NCBI RefSeq assembly: GCF_001643775.1
Contig: NZ_CP011402.1
Location: 1,162,001-1,226,000 of the forward strand
Length of the DNA stretch: 64,000 nucleotides
Reading direction: 5' to 3'
Origin: Denitrobacterium detoxificans
GTDB taxonomy: Bacteria > Actinomycetota > Coriobacteriia > Coriobacteriales > Eggerthellaceae
This document shows positions 45,158 through 54,427 of the stretch, piece by piece. The number at the start of each line of letters is the position of its first letter. Position 1 is the first letter of the stretch. Position numbers and translations under genes: made by a program. Under the pieces are notes generated by a model. That model saw only the letters and a list, made by a program, of their open reading frames with translations. It did not search any database and was not told the origin of the DNA.

Positions 45158-48100
45158 ATGCTCATTGACGCACTCGTACATCCGCTTTCCCGTTGCGAAG
45201 ATATGCAGCAGTTCTGGGGCAAGCTCGATTCGGGCGAAGATGCGGCTCTGGGCATAGCCTCTTCTGCCAGGCCCTTCATGGTGGCTTCCCGCTTCGCGCG
45301 CACGCCACAGCCAACGCTCGTCATCATTGCCGGGGAGGAGGCTGCCGACGACTTCGCTCGCAACCTTGGCGCATACGTCGGGGAAGAACGCGTGCTTCGC
45401 TTTCGCGAGCGCGACGATTATCCCTTCGGCGAAAAGGAGGCGGATGCGCGCAAAGTGGCCCAGCGGATGGAATCGCTCTGGTCGCTTGCGCATGGACGCG
45501 AATGCATCGTTGTCGCCTCCGCGCGTTCGCTTCTTCGAAAGATGCCTCCGGCGGGAAATCCCTTTTACGAGCCCATCGAGCTTTCGGTGGGTGCCGAGGC
45601 TTCGGCATTTCTGCGTGACGAGTCTGCGACGTTTGAGAGCTTCCCGCTCGCGTTGGAAACGGCTGGCTATGTTAATACAGGCGATTTGGAGGGGCCTGGC
45701 ACGTATGCCGTGCATGGTGGCACCATTGACGTGTATCCGGGGAATCTCTCCTTTCCTGTTCGAATCGACTTCTTTGGTGATGAGATAGACGAGATTCGTC
45801 GTATCGTGCCATCTACGGGGCAGACCATTGCCACGTTGGAGGATGTTCGCATTTTCCCCATTCGCGAATATGCTCCCAGCAATCGTGCCATTGCTCGAGC
45901 CCGGAAGGCGCTTCTGAATCCCGCGAAGACCAACCCGGTGCTGCGCGAATTGCTCGACAAGCTCGAGGGTGGTGTTACCGACGCCCAATCGGCGGCGTTG
46001 CTGCCGTACCTCTATGATCGGACCGATACGCTCGGTGCGTTTCTCGATGCGACGTGCCTGACGGTGCTCATTGAACCGCGTTCGCTTATCGATGACGCCC
46101 TGCATGCCTATGACGATATTCTCGCCCGTGCGCAAGGTTCGTCTATTTCCCCTGATGGGTTGTATTGCCCTGCAGCAAAGCTCGATTTCGGCTCAAACCA
46201 GCGATGCACGTATCAGTCAATCATGCGTATTGGCCAAGAGCTTGATGCACAGCTTCCCGTGAAGCGAACCGATGTGGCGGGGAATTCGGAAAAGCTCTTT
46301 GGCAAGCTCATGAGCTTGTCGAATGCCGATTTCACGGTCGTTTTTAGCGTGCCCAATTTCCGGGCCAGGCAGGATATGAAACTTGCCCTGGTGGATAGGG
46401 GCATTCCCATCGTGGAGACGCTTGATGCCGATGATGCCAACGTCGAGCGCCTGAAGCGTGGCGTGGTGAACGTGGTGGACGTGGACATCCCGCTGGGGCT
46501 GATTATCCCCAAGGCGAAGCTTGCCCTGGTGAGCATTGCCGATACTCAGGGCGCTGGTTCGTTGCGTACGCATAGGCGCATCGACATCACCGAAGTCACG
46601 TTTCCCTTTAAGCCGGGCGATTATGTCGTGCATTCGGCGCATGGCGTCGCCTTGTTCAAGGAGCTCGTGCGTCAGGAGGTCGGTGGCGTCCTGCGCGACT
46701 ACCTGCTGTTGGAATACGCTGAAGACGACAAGCTCTACGTTCCCGTGGAGCAGCTCGACCGCGTTACCCGCTACGTGGGCCCCGAGGGTAGCAGCCCGCG
46801 CTTGACGCGTCTGAACACGAGCGATTGGTCGCGGGCGCTCAATCGCGCGCGCAAGGCGAGCAAGAAGCTTGCCTTCGATCTGGTGGATGTCTATACGCGT
46901 CGTGCGGCTACGCAGGGATATCGCTATTCTGCCGATACTCCTTGGATGCGCGAGATGGAGAGCGATTTCCCGTATCAGGAAACGCCTGATCAGCTTGCGG
47001 CTATCGCCGACGTGAAGGCGGATATGCAGTCGGCGCGCCCCATGGATAGGCTCGTGTGTGGCGACGTGGGCTTTGGCAAGACGGAAGTCGCCCTACGTGC
47101 CGCATTCAAGGCGACGCAGGACAAAAAGCAGGTAATGGTGCTTTGCCCCACAACCATTTTGGCACAGCAGCATTACACCACGTTCAAAGACCGCTTCGAC
47201 GCATATGGCGTTACGGTAGAAGTGCTTTCTCGATTCCGCACGCCCGCACAGCAGAAGGCGGCTCTCGCAGGATTCGCCGATGGCTCGGTGCAGGTGCTCG
47301 TGGGCACGCATCGTCTGCTCTCTCGCGACGTGAACCCTTACGATCTGGGCTTGGTCATCATCGACGAGGAGCAGCGTTTTGGCGTGGGGCACAAGGAGCA
47401 GCTGAAGAACCTTCGCGAGAGCATCGACGTGCTCACGCTCTCGGCTACGCCGATTCCGCGCACCATGCAGATGTCGCTTTCCGGCGTGCGCGACATGAGC
47501 CTCATTCTTACGCCGCCTGACGATCGTCGCCCCGTTGAGGTGCATGTGGGCGAGTGGGACCCCGATGTGGTCAGCGACGCCATTCGACGTGAAATGGCCC
47601 GCGGTGGCCAGGTGTATTACGTGAGCAACCGCGTGCGCGGCCTCGATGATGCCGTGGCACGCGTAGCTCAGGCCGCTCCCGAGGCGCGCGTGGGAGTTGC
47701 CCACGGCAAGCTTACCAAGGAGCAGCTCGAAAGCGTCATGGAGGATTTCGCTGCCGCGGAAATCGATGTTCTCGTGGCTACGACCATCATCGAGAGCGGC
47801 ATTGACAACCCTCATACGAACACCCTCGTCATCGAGGATTCTCAGCGTCTTGGCTTGGCTCAGATGTACCAGCTCAAGGGCAGGGTTGGGCGTAGCAACC
47901 TCCAAGCCTATGCCTACTTCATGTTCCCCGAGCATATGACGCTTACCGAAGAGGCCACGGCGCGCCTCGAGGCGATTAACGAGCATCAGGAGCTTGGCAG
48001 TGGCATGCGCGTCGCCATGCGCGACCTTGAGATTCGCGGTGCGGGTAGTTTGCTTGGCGCCGAACAGAGCGGCAATATGAGCGCCGTCGGCTTCGACTTG

Positions 48101-48628
48101 TTTGCCCAGATGCTTGCCGAGGCGGTGAACGCCACGCGCGAAGGCAGGGTGGAGAAGAGCGATCTTCTGCCGGCCGCCCTTTCTGACATCACCGTCAACG
48201 TGCCCGCTCATACGTATATTCCCGAGGAATACATCCCCGATGCCGACGAACGCGTGATGCTGTATCGCAAGGCGGCGTTTGCCGAGGAAGTGGAAGTCGT
48301 CGACGAGCTCGAGGAGCAGACGCGCAAGCGTCACCCCGACATGCCGCAAGCGACCATCAACTTCTTCATGAAGGCGCGCGTGAAGGCGCTAGCGAACGAC
48401 ATGCACGTGAAGACGGTCTCGGTGGTGGGCGGCAAGCTCAACGTGGAACCGGTCCCCAAGCCCGAAGGCGATCTGTGGCTTTCGCTTCGTCGCGCGAAGG
48501 CGCGCTACGTTACGCAGACGAGCAAGCTCCAGGTTCCCATGAAGTACTTCGCGCTTTCCGATGACGTTGCCTTGCTTGATGCTGTGTATGCGCTTTTGCG
48601 TGATTTGAGAGGTCAGCGTCGCGCTTAG
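45158..48628 (+). CDS. mfd: Transcription-repair coupling factor
   Basis: A 1156-residue Mfd that pushes stalled RNA polymerase off lesions and recruits UvrA. Order: UvrB-homology region (1-340), RNA polymerase-interacting CarD-like domain (KPGDYVVHSAHGVALFKELV ... DKLYVPVEQLDRV, about 480-550), RecG-like helicase with Walker A GDVGFGKTEVALRA (about residue 635) and DEEQRFG, then the TRG motif and C-terminal domain. Full length for the family. Confidence 0.97.
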   Translation: MLIDALVHPLSRCEDMQQFWGKLDSGEDAALGIASSARPFMVASRFARTPQPTLVIIAGEEAADDFARNLGAYVGEERVLRFRERDDYPFGEKEADARKVAQRMESLWSLAHGRECIVVASARSLLRKMPPAGNPFYEPIELSVGAEASAFLRDESATFESFPLALETAGYVNTGDLEGPGTYAVHGGTIDVYPGNLSFPVRIDFFGDEIDEIRRIVPSTGQTIATLEDVRIFPIREYAPSNRAIARARKALLNPAKTNPVLRELLDKLEGGVTDAQSAALLPYLYDRTDTLGAFLDATCLTVLIEPRSLIDDALHAYDDILARAQGSSISPDGLYCPAAKLDFGSNQRCTYQSIMRIGQELDAQLPVKRTDVAGNSEKLFGKLMSLSNADFTVVFSVPNFRARQDMKLALVDRGIPIVETLDADDANVERLKRGVVNVVDVDIPLGLIIPKAKLALVSIADTQGAGSLRTHRRIDITEVTFPFKPGDYVVHSAHGVALFKELVRQEVGGVLRDYLLLEYAEDDKLYVPVEQLDRVTRYVGPEGSSPRLTRLNTSDWSRALNRARKASKKLAFDLVDVYTRRAATQGYRYSADTPWMREMESDFPYQETPDQLAAIADVKADMQSARPMDRLVCGDVGFGKTEVALRAAFKATQDKKQVMVLCPTTILAQQHYTTFKDRFDAYGVTVEVLSRFRTPAQQKAALAGFADGSVQVLVGTHRLLSRDVNPYDLGLVIIDEEQRFGVGHKEQLKNLRESIDVLTLSATPIPRTMQMSLSGVRDMSLILTPPDDRRPVEVHVGEWDPDVVSDAIRREMARGGQVYYVSNRVRGLDDAVARVAQAAPEARVGVAHGKLTKEQLESVMEDFAAAEIDVLVATTIIESGIDNPHTNTLVIEDSQRLGLAQMYQLKGRVGRSNLQAYAYFMFPEHMTLTEEATARLEAINEHQELGSGMRVAMRDLEIRGAGSLLGAEQSGNMSAVGFDLFAQMLAEAVNATREGRVEKSDLLPAALSDITVNVPAHTYIPEEYIPDADERVMLYRKAAFAEEVEVVDELEEQTRKRHPDMPQATINFFMKARVKALANDMHVKTVSVVGGKLNVEPVPKPEGDLWLSLRRAKARYVTQTSKLQVPMKYFALSDDVALLDAVYALLRDLRGQRRA

Positions 48629-48766
48629 TACACCCGCTGGTTTATTGTGCCGGCTCCCGCTGGGCTTTTCCATTTCGGGTCGGTTACGAACAAGCCTGTT
48701 GCCTGGGGAAATGCTACAATGTCCCCACGCGAAAACGCGCCCCTTAATTCTATCGAAAGGATTATC

Positions 48767-49435
48767 ATGGCCATCTTCCAGCGCATTACCGACATCTTGA
48801 AGGCGAACATCAACGATATGCTCGACAAGGCAGAGGACCCCGAGAAGATGGTCAAGCAGATCATCATCGAAATGAGCGAACAGGTCGATTCTGCTACCGA
48901 GGCGCTTGGCCAGGCCATGGGTTCACAGAAGCTTGCCGCTCGCCAGCTTGAAGAAGCGAAGCGTGCTTCCGCCGATTGGCAGCAGAAGGCCGAGCTTGCT
49001 CTGAAGAGTGGCAACGAGGAACTTGCGCGTCGCGCCCTCGATTCCAAGGTTGGCGTCGATCGTCAGATCGCCGAAATGCAGCAGCAGTACGATGCACTCT
49101 CTGCTCAGGTTGACAAGCTGAAGGATCAGGTGAAGGTCCTCAAGCAGAAGCTCGACGAGGCTCGTGCTCGTCAGGATATTCTCATTGCTCGCTCGCGCAT
49201 GGCCGACGCTCAGCAGGGCGTTGCCACGGCCGTTGGCGCAGCTTCTTCTACCTCCGCATTCTCCAAGCTCGATAAGCTCGAGCAGAAGGTTGCGCAGAAG
49301 GAAGCTACCGCCGAGGCCTTTACCGAGCTCAATGGCATGAACGTCGACCCTACGGAAGACGAGTTCGCCAAGCTGCAGCATGCTGCCGATGTCGATGCCG
49401 AAATGGCCGCGCTCAAGGCCAAGCTGGGCATGTAG
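48767..49435 (+). CDS. pspA: PspA/IM30-family membrane-stress protein
   Basis: A 222-residue helical coiled-coil protein of the PspA/Vipp1 family, starting MAIFQRITDILKANINDMLDKAEDPEKMVKQIIIEMSEQV. It forms ESCRT-III-like rings on the membrane under envelope stress. ATG 48767 is preceded by GAAAGG; the frame upstream is open but non-coding-like. The next gene starts 1 bp after its stop. Confidence 0.93.
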   Translation: MAIFQRITDILKANINDMLDKAEDPEKMVKQIIIEMSEQVDSATEALGQAMGSQKLAARQLEEAKRASADWQQKAELALKSGNEELARRALDSKVGVDRQIAEMQQQYDALSAQVDKLKDQVKVLKQKLDEARARQDILIARSRMADAQQGVATAVGAASSTSAFSKLDKLEQKVAQKEATAEAFTELNGMNVDPTEDEFAKLQHAADVDAEMAALKAKLGM

Positions 49436-49436
49436 C

Positions 49437-50438
49437 ATGAGCCTATCTACGATCGCCATCGCCCTCATCTTCCTCATCGTTGCCGGTTTCGTCGTTTCGT
49501 TTGGCTACATCCGGCAATCCACGGCGGGGAAGAAGGAGACGCCTAGCGTTTCGCCCACCAGCGTGCACCAAACCCATAGCACCATGTCGCAGGACATGAA
49601 GAGCATGCAGACGTCGCGCGTCGTCGATGCCGTTTCCGTGCTCGACGAGCTGCGCATCGCTTCGCCTTCGTATCGTCATTACTGCGAGCTCGTTGGTTCG
49701 TCTCAGTCGGAAGGTGGGGTCATTGCCCCGTATAGCAAGCGCAAGGTCGCCTATTACGACGTTCGTTGCTATCGACTCGAGAATCGCGCTGGTCAGCACT
49801 ACGAAACGCTCGTTGCGCACGAACGATCCATCGACCCCGTCTGGTTTTCCGATGGCAGCAGCGACGATCGGGTCTACATCGACGTCGCTTCCTTCGGCGA
49901 GAACGTCCTCCTGGTGAATTCGAAGGACCACGTGGAGCGCCCCGATTCGGAATTCTCCCGCACGTTTGGCCAGGCAGACCACGGTGGCTCCGTTGCGCCT
50001 TCGTCGGCTGTCTTCGGGCTTACCCCTCCGGGCTTCGATTTCGATCTGGGCGATATCGATCTCGATTTGTCATTCAGCGATTTGTCCAGCGGCTTCAATG
50101 ACTTTCTGGGCGGCGCGTCCATGCCGCATGGCCATCACGACTACGGCTCTGACATTGGCACGCTTATTGGGGGCATTGCCCTGGGTACTGTCTTGTCACA
50201 GATGGGGCAGGATAAGCTGCCGCAATACGCTCAGCCTCAGCAACAGCAGAGTTCCATTTCCGGTTATCGCCTGGTAGAGGATGTCATCCCACTCAATTCG
50301 CCCGTCTATTGCATTGGCGAGTTGTATCGCACGGGCGATCGGCTGAGCATTGCCAAGTCGGTTTCCACCGATCATCCCACATCGTTCTTCGCGACGAAGC
50401 CCGAAGCTGAGGTTATTTCGCATTTAGCTGGTCGCTAG
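49437..50438 (+). CDS. PspA-linked membrane protein with GIDE-like domain
   Basis: A 333-residue protein with one N-terminal membrane helix (IAIALIFLIVAGFVVSFGYI) and a GIDE-like domain (about 75-175: YRHYCELVGSSQSEGGVIAPYSKRKVAYYDVRCYRLENR), followed by an acidic, Asp/Gly/Ser-rich region with a short Gly-rich hydrophobic stretch (DIGTLIGGIALGTVL). It is coupled to pspA and may receive or transmit envelope-stress signals; this role is inferred. A strong terminator follows. Confidence 0.65.
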   Translation: MSLSTIAIALIFLIVAGFVVSFGYIRQSTAGKKETPSVSPTSVHQTHSTMSQDMKSMQTSRVVDAVSVLDELRIASPSYRHYCELVGSSQSEGGVIAPYSKRKVAYYDVRCYRLENRAGQHYETLVAHERSIDPVWFSDGSSDDRVYIDVASFGENVLLVNSKDHVERPDSEFSRTFGQADHGGSVAPSSAVFGLTPPGFDFDLGDIDLDLSFSDLSSGFNDFLGGASMPHGHHDYGSDIGTLIGGIALGTVLSQMGQDKLPQYAQPQQQQSSISGYRLVEDVIPLNSPVYCIGELYRTGDRLSIAKSVSTDHPTSFFATKPEAEVISHLAGR

Positions 50439-50452
50439 TTACGTTCCATAGC

Positions 50453-50482
50453 AAAGGGCTCCCAGCCATGGGAGCCCTTTTT
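50453..50482. terminator. Bidirectional terminator
   Basis: AAAGGGCTCCC (50453-50463) / GGGAGCCCTTT (50470-50480), 6-nt loop, T5 tail; A-rich 5' side also serves the opposite strand. Confidence 0.9.
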
Positions 50483-50502
50483 ACGTATGCGTTGATGAGC
50501 GC

Positions 50503-50919
50503 TTAATTGGCAGGCAGCGGCCGATGCATGAGCGAGTACGATCCGTGTGCCACCAGGCGTCCTTCGCTGTCGCAAATATCGATATCGTAGAAGCCCATCG
50601 TGCGACCGCGGCGTTTCGCCGAGCATGTGGCAATGAGCTCGTTTCCCCTTGGCATATCAGTGAATTGCATCGAACTGGACACGGTCATGTTGATCTCGTT
50701 CTCGTCCCAATCGGCAATGGCACTCGCGAAATCGGCCATCGTGAGGTAAAGACCGCCCATGACGCCGCCCTTGGCGTTGTGATGTCGCTCGTCTACCGTT
50801 ACCGCTACAACCGAGCTTCCCGGCTCTGCATCTACGATGCGTATCCCCGACGTTTTCATCGCGAACAGGTCGTCTGCGAAGTAGGAGCGGACGGTTTCCA
50901 GATACGCATCGTGTTCCAT
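50503..50919 (-). CDS. PaaI-like hotdog thioesterase
   Basis: A 138-residue hotdog-fold protein: ERHHNAKGGVMGGLYLTMADFASAIAD (the H-N-x-x-G-x-x-H-like catalytic loop, here HN..GGVMGG) and the strand-helix end. It probably hydrolyses an acyl- or aryl-CoA thioester, which may relate to the phenylacetyl-CoA locus about 10 kb away. AAGGAG precedes ATG 50919. Followed on the same strand by the ferredoxin-like gene (3 bp gap). Confidence 0.8.
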   Translation of the reverse strand: MEHDAYLETVRSYFADDLFAMKTSGIRIVDAEPGSSVVAVTVDERHHNAKGGVMGGLYLTMADFASAIADWDENEINMTVSSSMQFTDMPRGNELIATCSAKRRGRTMGFYDIDICDSEGRLVAHGSYSLMHRPLPAN

Positions 50920-50921
50920 TG

Positions 50922-52043
50922 CTACTCCTTGTGTCCTAGGCGTAGGCCGTGCTTGTGCTTTTCCTTCTTCGCTTTCGCTTCAGCGGATTCTTCGGATGCC
51001 TTCTCGAGCTCGTCGAGGTAGATTTCCGCCGTGGCTTCGTCGATGAACACCGCGCCTTGCTCGCATGCGTTCATGCATGCGCCGCACCCTACGCAGTACA
51101 TGGGGTCGACTTCGGGCTTGCCCGTTTCCTGGTCGAGCGACCGAGCGCCCGTGGGGCAGGCGGCAACGCATGCTCCGGCACCCGTGCAGTATTCGAAGTC
51201 GGTCTTTGATATGCCCACGGGAATCTCGGCGGCGATATCGTGCCGACGCTCCACTGCTTCCAACAGCATCTTCTGACGTGGGAAGAGCGTATGCTTCTGG
51301 CGTCCTTCGGGCGTGAAATCCGCAAAGGGGCTATTCTCGGAGAGGTTCAGGCGTGCCACGGCGCGGGCACGTTCCCGCTTTGCGTAATAGTCTTGCAGCA
51401 CCTCGGAGTTTCGCAGGCGACGTTTGCCGCTGGCGATTTCCCCTACATCGGAAAGCAGGCCGGTGAACGCGGCGCGGCGGTCTGTGGGGTCTTCCTCGTC
51501 GGTGTACTTCTCGATTAGCTTCTGGCTTTCGGGAATCCTATAGCTGAACAGGACGTTTTCTCCCGTGCGCTGTTCGGCAATCTCGATGGCGCGGGGGAAG
51601 AGCTCGCCGCCTATTTCGCCTGCGCGATCGCAGTCTTCGCAGTACTTCAGGTCGCAGGCGATGGTGAGCCTAATCTTTTCGGCCATGAGTAGCGTCCATA
51701 GCTCGGGTGGAACCATGGAAAGGCAGGGAAGCACCACGACGTTCGTGTCGATGTGCAGGTCGGGAAAGATATTCTCCTTGCACGTAAGGTATGCCCTGCG
51801 TCCGCTCGTGGCGATGCGGCGAATGCGTGCGTGCAAGTCGTTCATGGTGAGATGCGTGCTGGCGAACGCGTCGCATACGCCAAAGCAAATGCCGCATCCA
51901 TTGCAGACGTCGTGGTCTACGACGGGCGCGGCGTTGCCTTCGGGCAGGCTGATTGCTCCATGCGGGCATGCATGCCCGCAGCGTGCGCAATCTGAGCCTG
52001 CCTGGCGCGTGCAGTATTCGTTTACGACAACGAGCTTATGCAC
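50922..52043 (-). CDS. Poly-[4Fe-4S] ferredoxin-domain protein
   Basis: A 373-residue cytoplasmic FeS protein: N-terminal clusters (CTRQAGSDCARCGHACP; CNGCGICFGVC), a middle domain with paired cysteines (CDLKYCEDCDR), and two C-terminal clusters (CTGAGACVAACP; CVGCGACMNACE), ending in a Lys/Glu tail. It looks like an electron-wire subunit but no partner enzyme is adjacent. It starts with GTG 52043, overlapping the end of gltX by 8 bp. Confidence 0.7.
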   Translation of the reverse strand: MHKLVVVNEYCTRQAGSDCARCGHACPHGAISLPEGNAAPVVDHDVCNGCGICFGVCDAFASTHLTMNDLHARIRRIATSGRRAYLTCKENIFPDLHIDTNVVVLPCLSMVPPELWTLLMAEKIRLTIACDLKYCEDCDRAGEIGGELFPRAIEIAEQRTGENVLFSYRIPESQKLIEKYTDEEDPTDRRAAFTGLLSDVGEIASGKRRLRNSEVLQDYYAKRERARAVARLNLSENSPFADFTPEGRQKHTLFPRQKMLLEAVERRHDIAAEIPVGISKTDFEYCTGAGACVAACPTGARSLDQETGKPEVDPMYCVGCGACMNACEQGAVFIDEATAEIYLDELEKASEESAEAKAKKEKHKHGLRLGHKE

Positions 52044-53523
52044 CGAAGACTTCTTTCAAGGTTGTGTCGATACGGGCGACCACGTCGGCGCGGTCCATGA
52101 GCTCCACGCTTTCGAAGAGCGGGGGCGAAACCATGTTGCCGCAGACGGCAACGCGGATGGGCTGGAAGACGAACTTCGCCTTCATGTCGAGCTTCTCGCA
52201 CAGGCCGCGAACGGTATCCTGCAGCGGGTCACATTCCCAGGCGATGGACTCGTCGGCAATTATGTCGCGAGCGGCGCGCAGCGCTTCCTCGGCGCGAGCG
52301 CCTTCCTTCAGCAGCACCTTCTTCACGCTCTTTTCGTTGAGCGTGACTTCGGGGCCCCAGAACAGGTAGGCAAGCTTTTCGGGCAGTTCGTCGAAGCGCT
52401 GCAGGCGCTCGGCGACAAGCGCGTACATCTTCATGAAGCGCTCGGGGTCGGCGTCGATATCGGCTTCGGTGGCACCAGCCTGCACCAGCCAGGAGCGGGC
52501 TGCCTTCAGCCATTCGCTTGCGCCCATATGCTGGATGTACTGGCCGTTCATCCAGTTCAGCTTCGTCTCGTCGAATACGGCATCCTTCTTCGTGATGCGT
52601 TCGAGCGAGAACTCGCGGCAGAGCACGTCGCGCGGAATGATGGTGGTTTCGCCGTCGAGGCTCCAGCCCAGAAGCGCCAGGAAGTTCACCATGGTGTCGG
52701 GCAGGTAGCCGCGGTCGCGGTATTCTTCCACGCTCGTTGCGCCATGGCGCTTCGAGAGCTTCTTGCCGTCGCCGCCCAGGATCATCGACAGATGCGCGAA
52801 GGTGGGCGTGGGATAGCCCAGGGCTTCGTAGATGAGAATCTGACGCGGGGTGTTCGACAGGTGATCGTCGCCGCGGATGACGTGCGTGATGCGCATGTTG
52901 GCATCGTCGCAAACTACGGCGAAGTTGTACGTGGGGCTACCGTCGGAGCGCACCAGGATGAGATCGTCCATGACGTCGGCGGGGAACTGCATGGGGCCGT
53001 ATACGGCATCCTCGAATTCGATGGGGCCGTGGTCGGCGGGGACCTTCAGGCGCCATACGTGCTCTTCGCCTGCATCGATACGGCGCTGAGCCTCTTCGGG
53101 GTCGATATCGCGGCAGGTGCGGTCGTATCCGCAGTACGCCTGGCCGTTCTGCTCTGCGGCAGCGCGCTTGGCGTCGAGCTCTTCCTTCGAGCAGAAGCAG
53201 GGGTAGACTTTGCCTTCCGCCTTCAGCTTCTCGAGCGCTTCGCGATACGTGTCCAGGCGTTCCGTTTGCGTGTAGGGGCCATATTCACCGCCCGCTTCGG
53301 GGCCTTCGTCCCAATCCAGGCCCAGCCAGCGCATGGCGCGCAGGATGATCTGGGTGTTTTCCTCGGTGGAGCGCGTGGGGTCGGTGTCTTCGATGCGAAG
53401 CACGAACGTTCCGCCCATCGCACGCGCAAAGGCCCAGTTGTAGATGGCCGTGCGGGCGCCACCGATGTGGAGCTTGCCGGTGGGGCTTGGTGCGAAACGT
53501 ACGCGTACTTCTGATGCTGTCAT
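52036..53523 (-). CDS. gltX: Glutamate-tRNA ligase
   Basis: A 495-residue class I aminoacyl-tRNA synthetase: HIGH-type RFAPSPTGKLHIGGART, the KLSKRHGATS equivalent of KMSKS (near residue 245) and a C-terminal anticodon-binding helical domain. Charges tRNA-Glu (and possibly tRNA-Gln for amidation). ATG 53523 follows GGAAGG; the frame is open to 53538. Confidence 0.96.
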   Translation of the reverse strand: MTASEVRVRFAPSPTGKLHIGGARTAIYNWAFARAMGGTFVLRIEDTDPTRSTEENTQIILRAMRWLGLDWDEGPEAGGEYGPYTQTERLDTYREALEKLKAEGKVYPCFCSKEELDAKRAAAEQNGQAYCGYDRTCRDIDPEEAQRRIDAGEEHVWRLKVPADHGPIEFEDAVYGPMQFPADVMDDLILVRSDGSPTYNFAVVCDDANMRITHVIRGDDHLSNTPRQILIYEALGYPTPTFAHLSMILGGDGKKLSKRHGATSVEEYRDRGYLPDTMVNFLALLGWSLDGETTIIPRDVLCREFSLERITKKDAVFDETKLNWMNGQYIQHMGASEWLKAARSWLVQAGATEADIDADPERFMKMYALVAERLQRFDELPEKLAYLFWGPEVTLNEKSVKKVLLKEGARAEEALRAARDIIADESIAWECDPLQDTVRGLCEKLDMKAKFVFQPIRVAVCGNMVSPPLFESVELMDRADVVARIDTTLKEVFGA

Positions 53524-53574
53524 AGTGCCTTCCTTCATATGCTATGCCGCGAATGGCGCGGCGATATAACGGAG

Positions 53575-54405
53575 TTATGCGGCATGCCTCTTCATGCGGC
53601 CGCCGAGAACAATCGAAATGATACATGCGGTTGCCGTGACAGCCAACCACAGGGCGCCCATGCCCATCCAAAATCCCTCGGGAAGCATGCTGATAAGCAA
53701 GCTATTTGCCGAGAACGTCCAATTCCCTTGGGGAAAGAGCACTTCGTGGAAGAAGGCGAAGAAGGCGTCGAAATTGTAGATGGACCAGATGCCGCAGAAG
53801 AACAGAGGCGTGAGCACGAGAGTTCCGCCCCAGCTGAGCGCACGTCCTAGCAGTTTCTTGTTGTTGCGCAGCATGACGGCAAGGATGAGCGCAACGATGG
53901 CTATGCCCATGAATACGGGTACCGCCTTGGTGATGAGCGCGTTGCAATCTTCCAGATGGCTCATGGCGTCTTCGTCGAGCCCGTACGCGTCGGATACGCT
54001 TGCCATGGCGTACATGGTTTGCAGGCTATCGTCTTCGCTGTTCAGGTTGACGGAGTTCGTCACCCGCGTCCATGCGGACGCCTTCTGCGACCCCTCGCTG
54101 CTTGCTTCTTGTGCGGCGCTCACCACGCGCGAGGCGAGCAGCTCCTTGGCATCGGAAAGCAGACCGTCGTGGCCTTCGACCGTGTAGTCACGCGTGGCAA
54201 CGGCAAGCTGCACGAGCTGGTCGTAGGTGTAGGGCGAAGCGTCGGCGCTACACGTGTTTTGGGCCAGCAGTCGTGTTGTGGGTTGTGCTGCGCAGGCAGC
54301 ATAGCCTGTGAACAGGTATGTTGCCGCAAGGCAAACGCAGCATAGAATGGACGCCACGTTCGCGACGAACGTGGATAGCGGGGAAGACTCGTTTGGTTTG
54401 CTCAT
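53575..54405 (-). CDS. DUF1461/TIGR01906-family membrane protein
   Basis: A 276-residue integral membrane protein with an N-terminal anchor (ASILCCVCLAATYLFTGYAAC), an extracytoplasmic part (YDQLVQLAVATRDYTVEGHDGLLSDAKELLASRV) and three more helices; the FFHEVLFPQGNWTFSANSLLISMLPEGFW segment is characteristic of DUF1461. Function unknown in the family. ATG 54405 lies after the upstream gene's end, with 22 bp between. Confidence 0.85.
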   Translation of the reverse strand: MSKPNESSPLSTFVANVASILCCVCLAATYLFTGYAACAAQPTTRLLAQNTCSADASPYTYDQLVQLAVATRDYTVEGHDGLLSDAKELLASRVVSAAQEASSEGSQKASAWTRVTNSVNLNSEDDSLQTMYAMASVSDAYGLDEDAMSHLEDCNALITKAVPVFMGIAIVALILAVMLRNNKKLLGRALSWGGTLVLTPLFFCGIWSIYNFDAFFAFFHEVLFPQGNWTFSANSLLISMLPEGFWMGMGALWLAVTATACIISIVLGGRMKRHAA

Positions 54406-54427
54406 GTTAGTGAATTGCTCGTTTCGC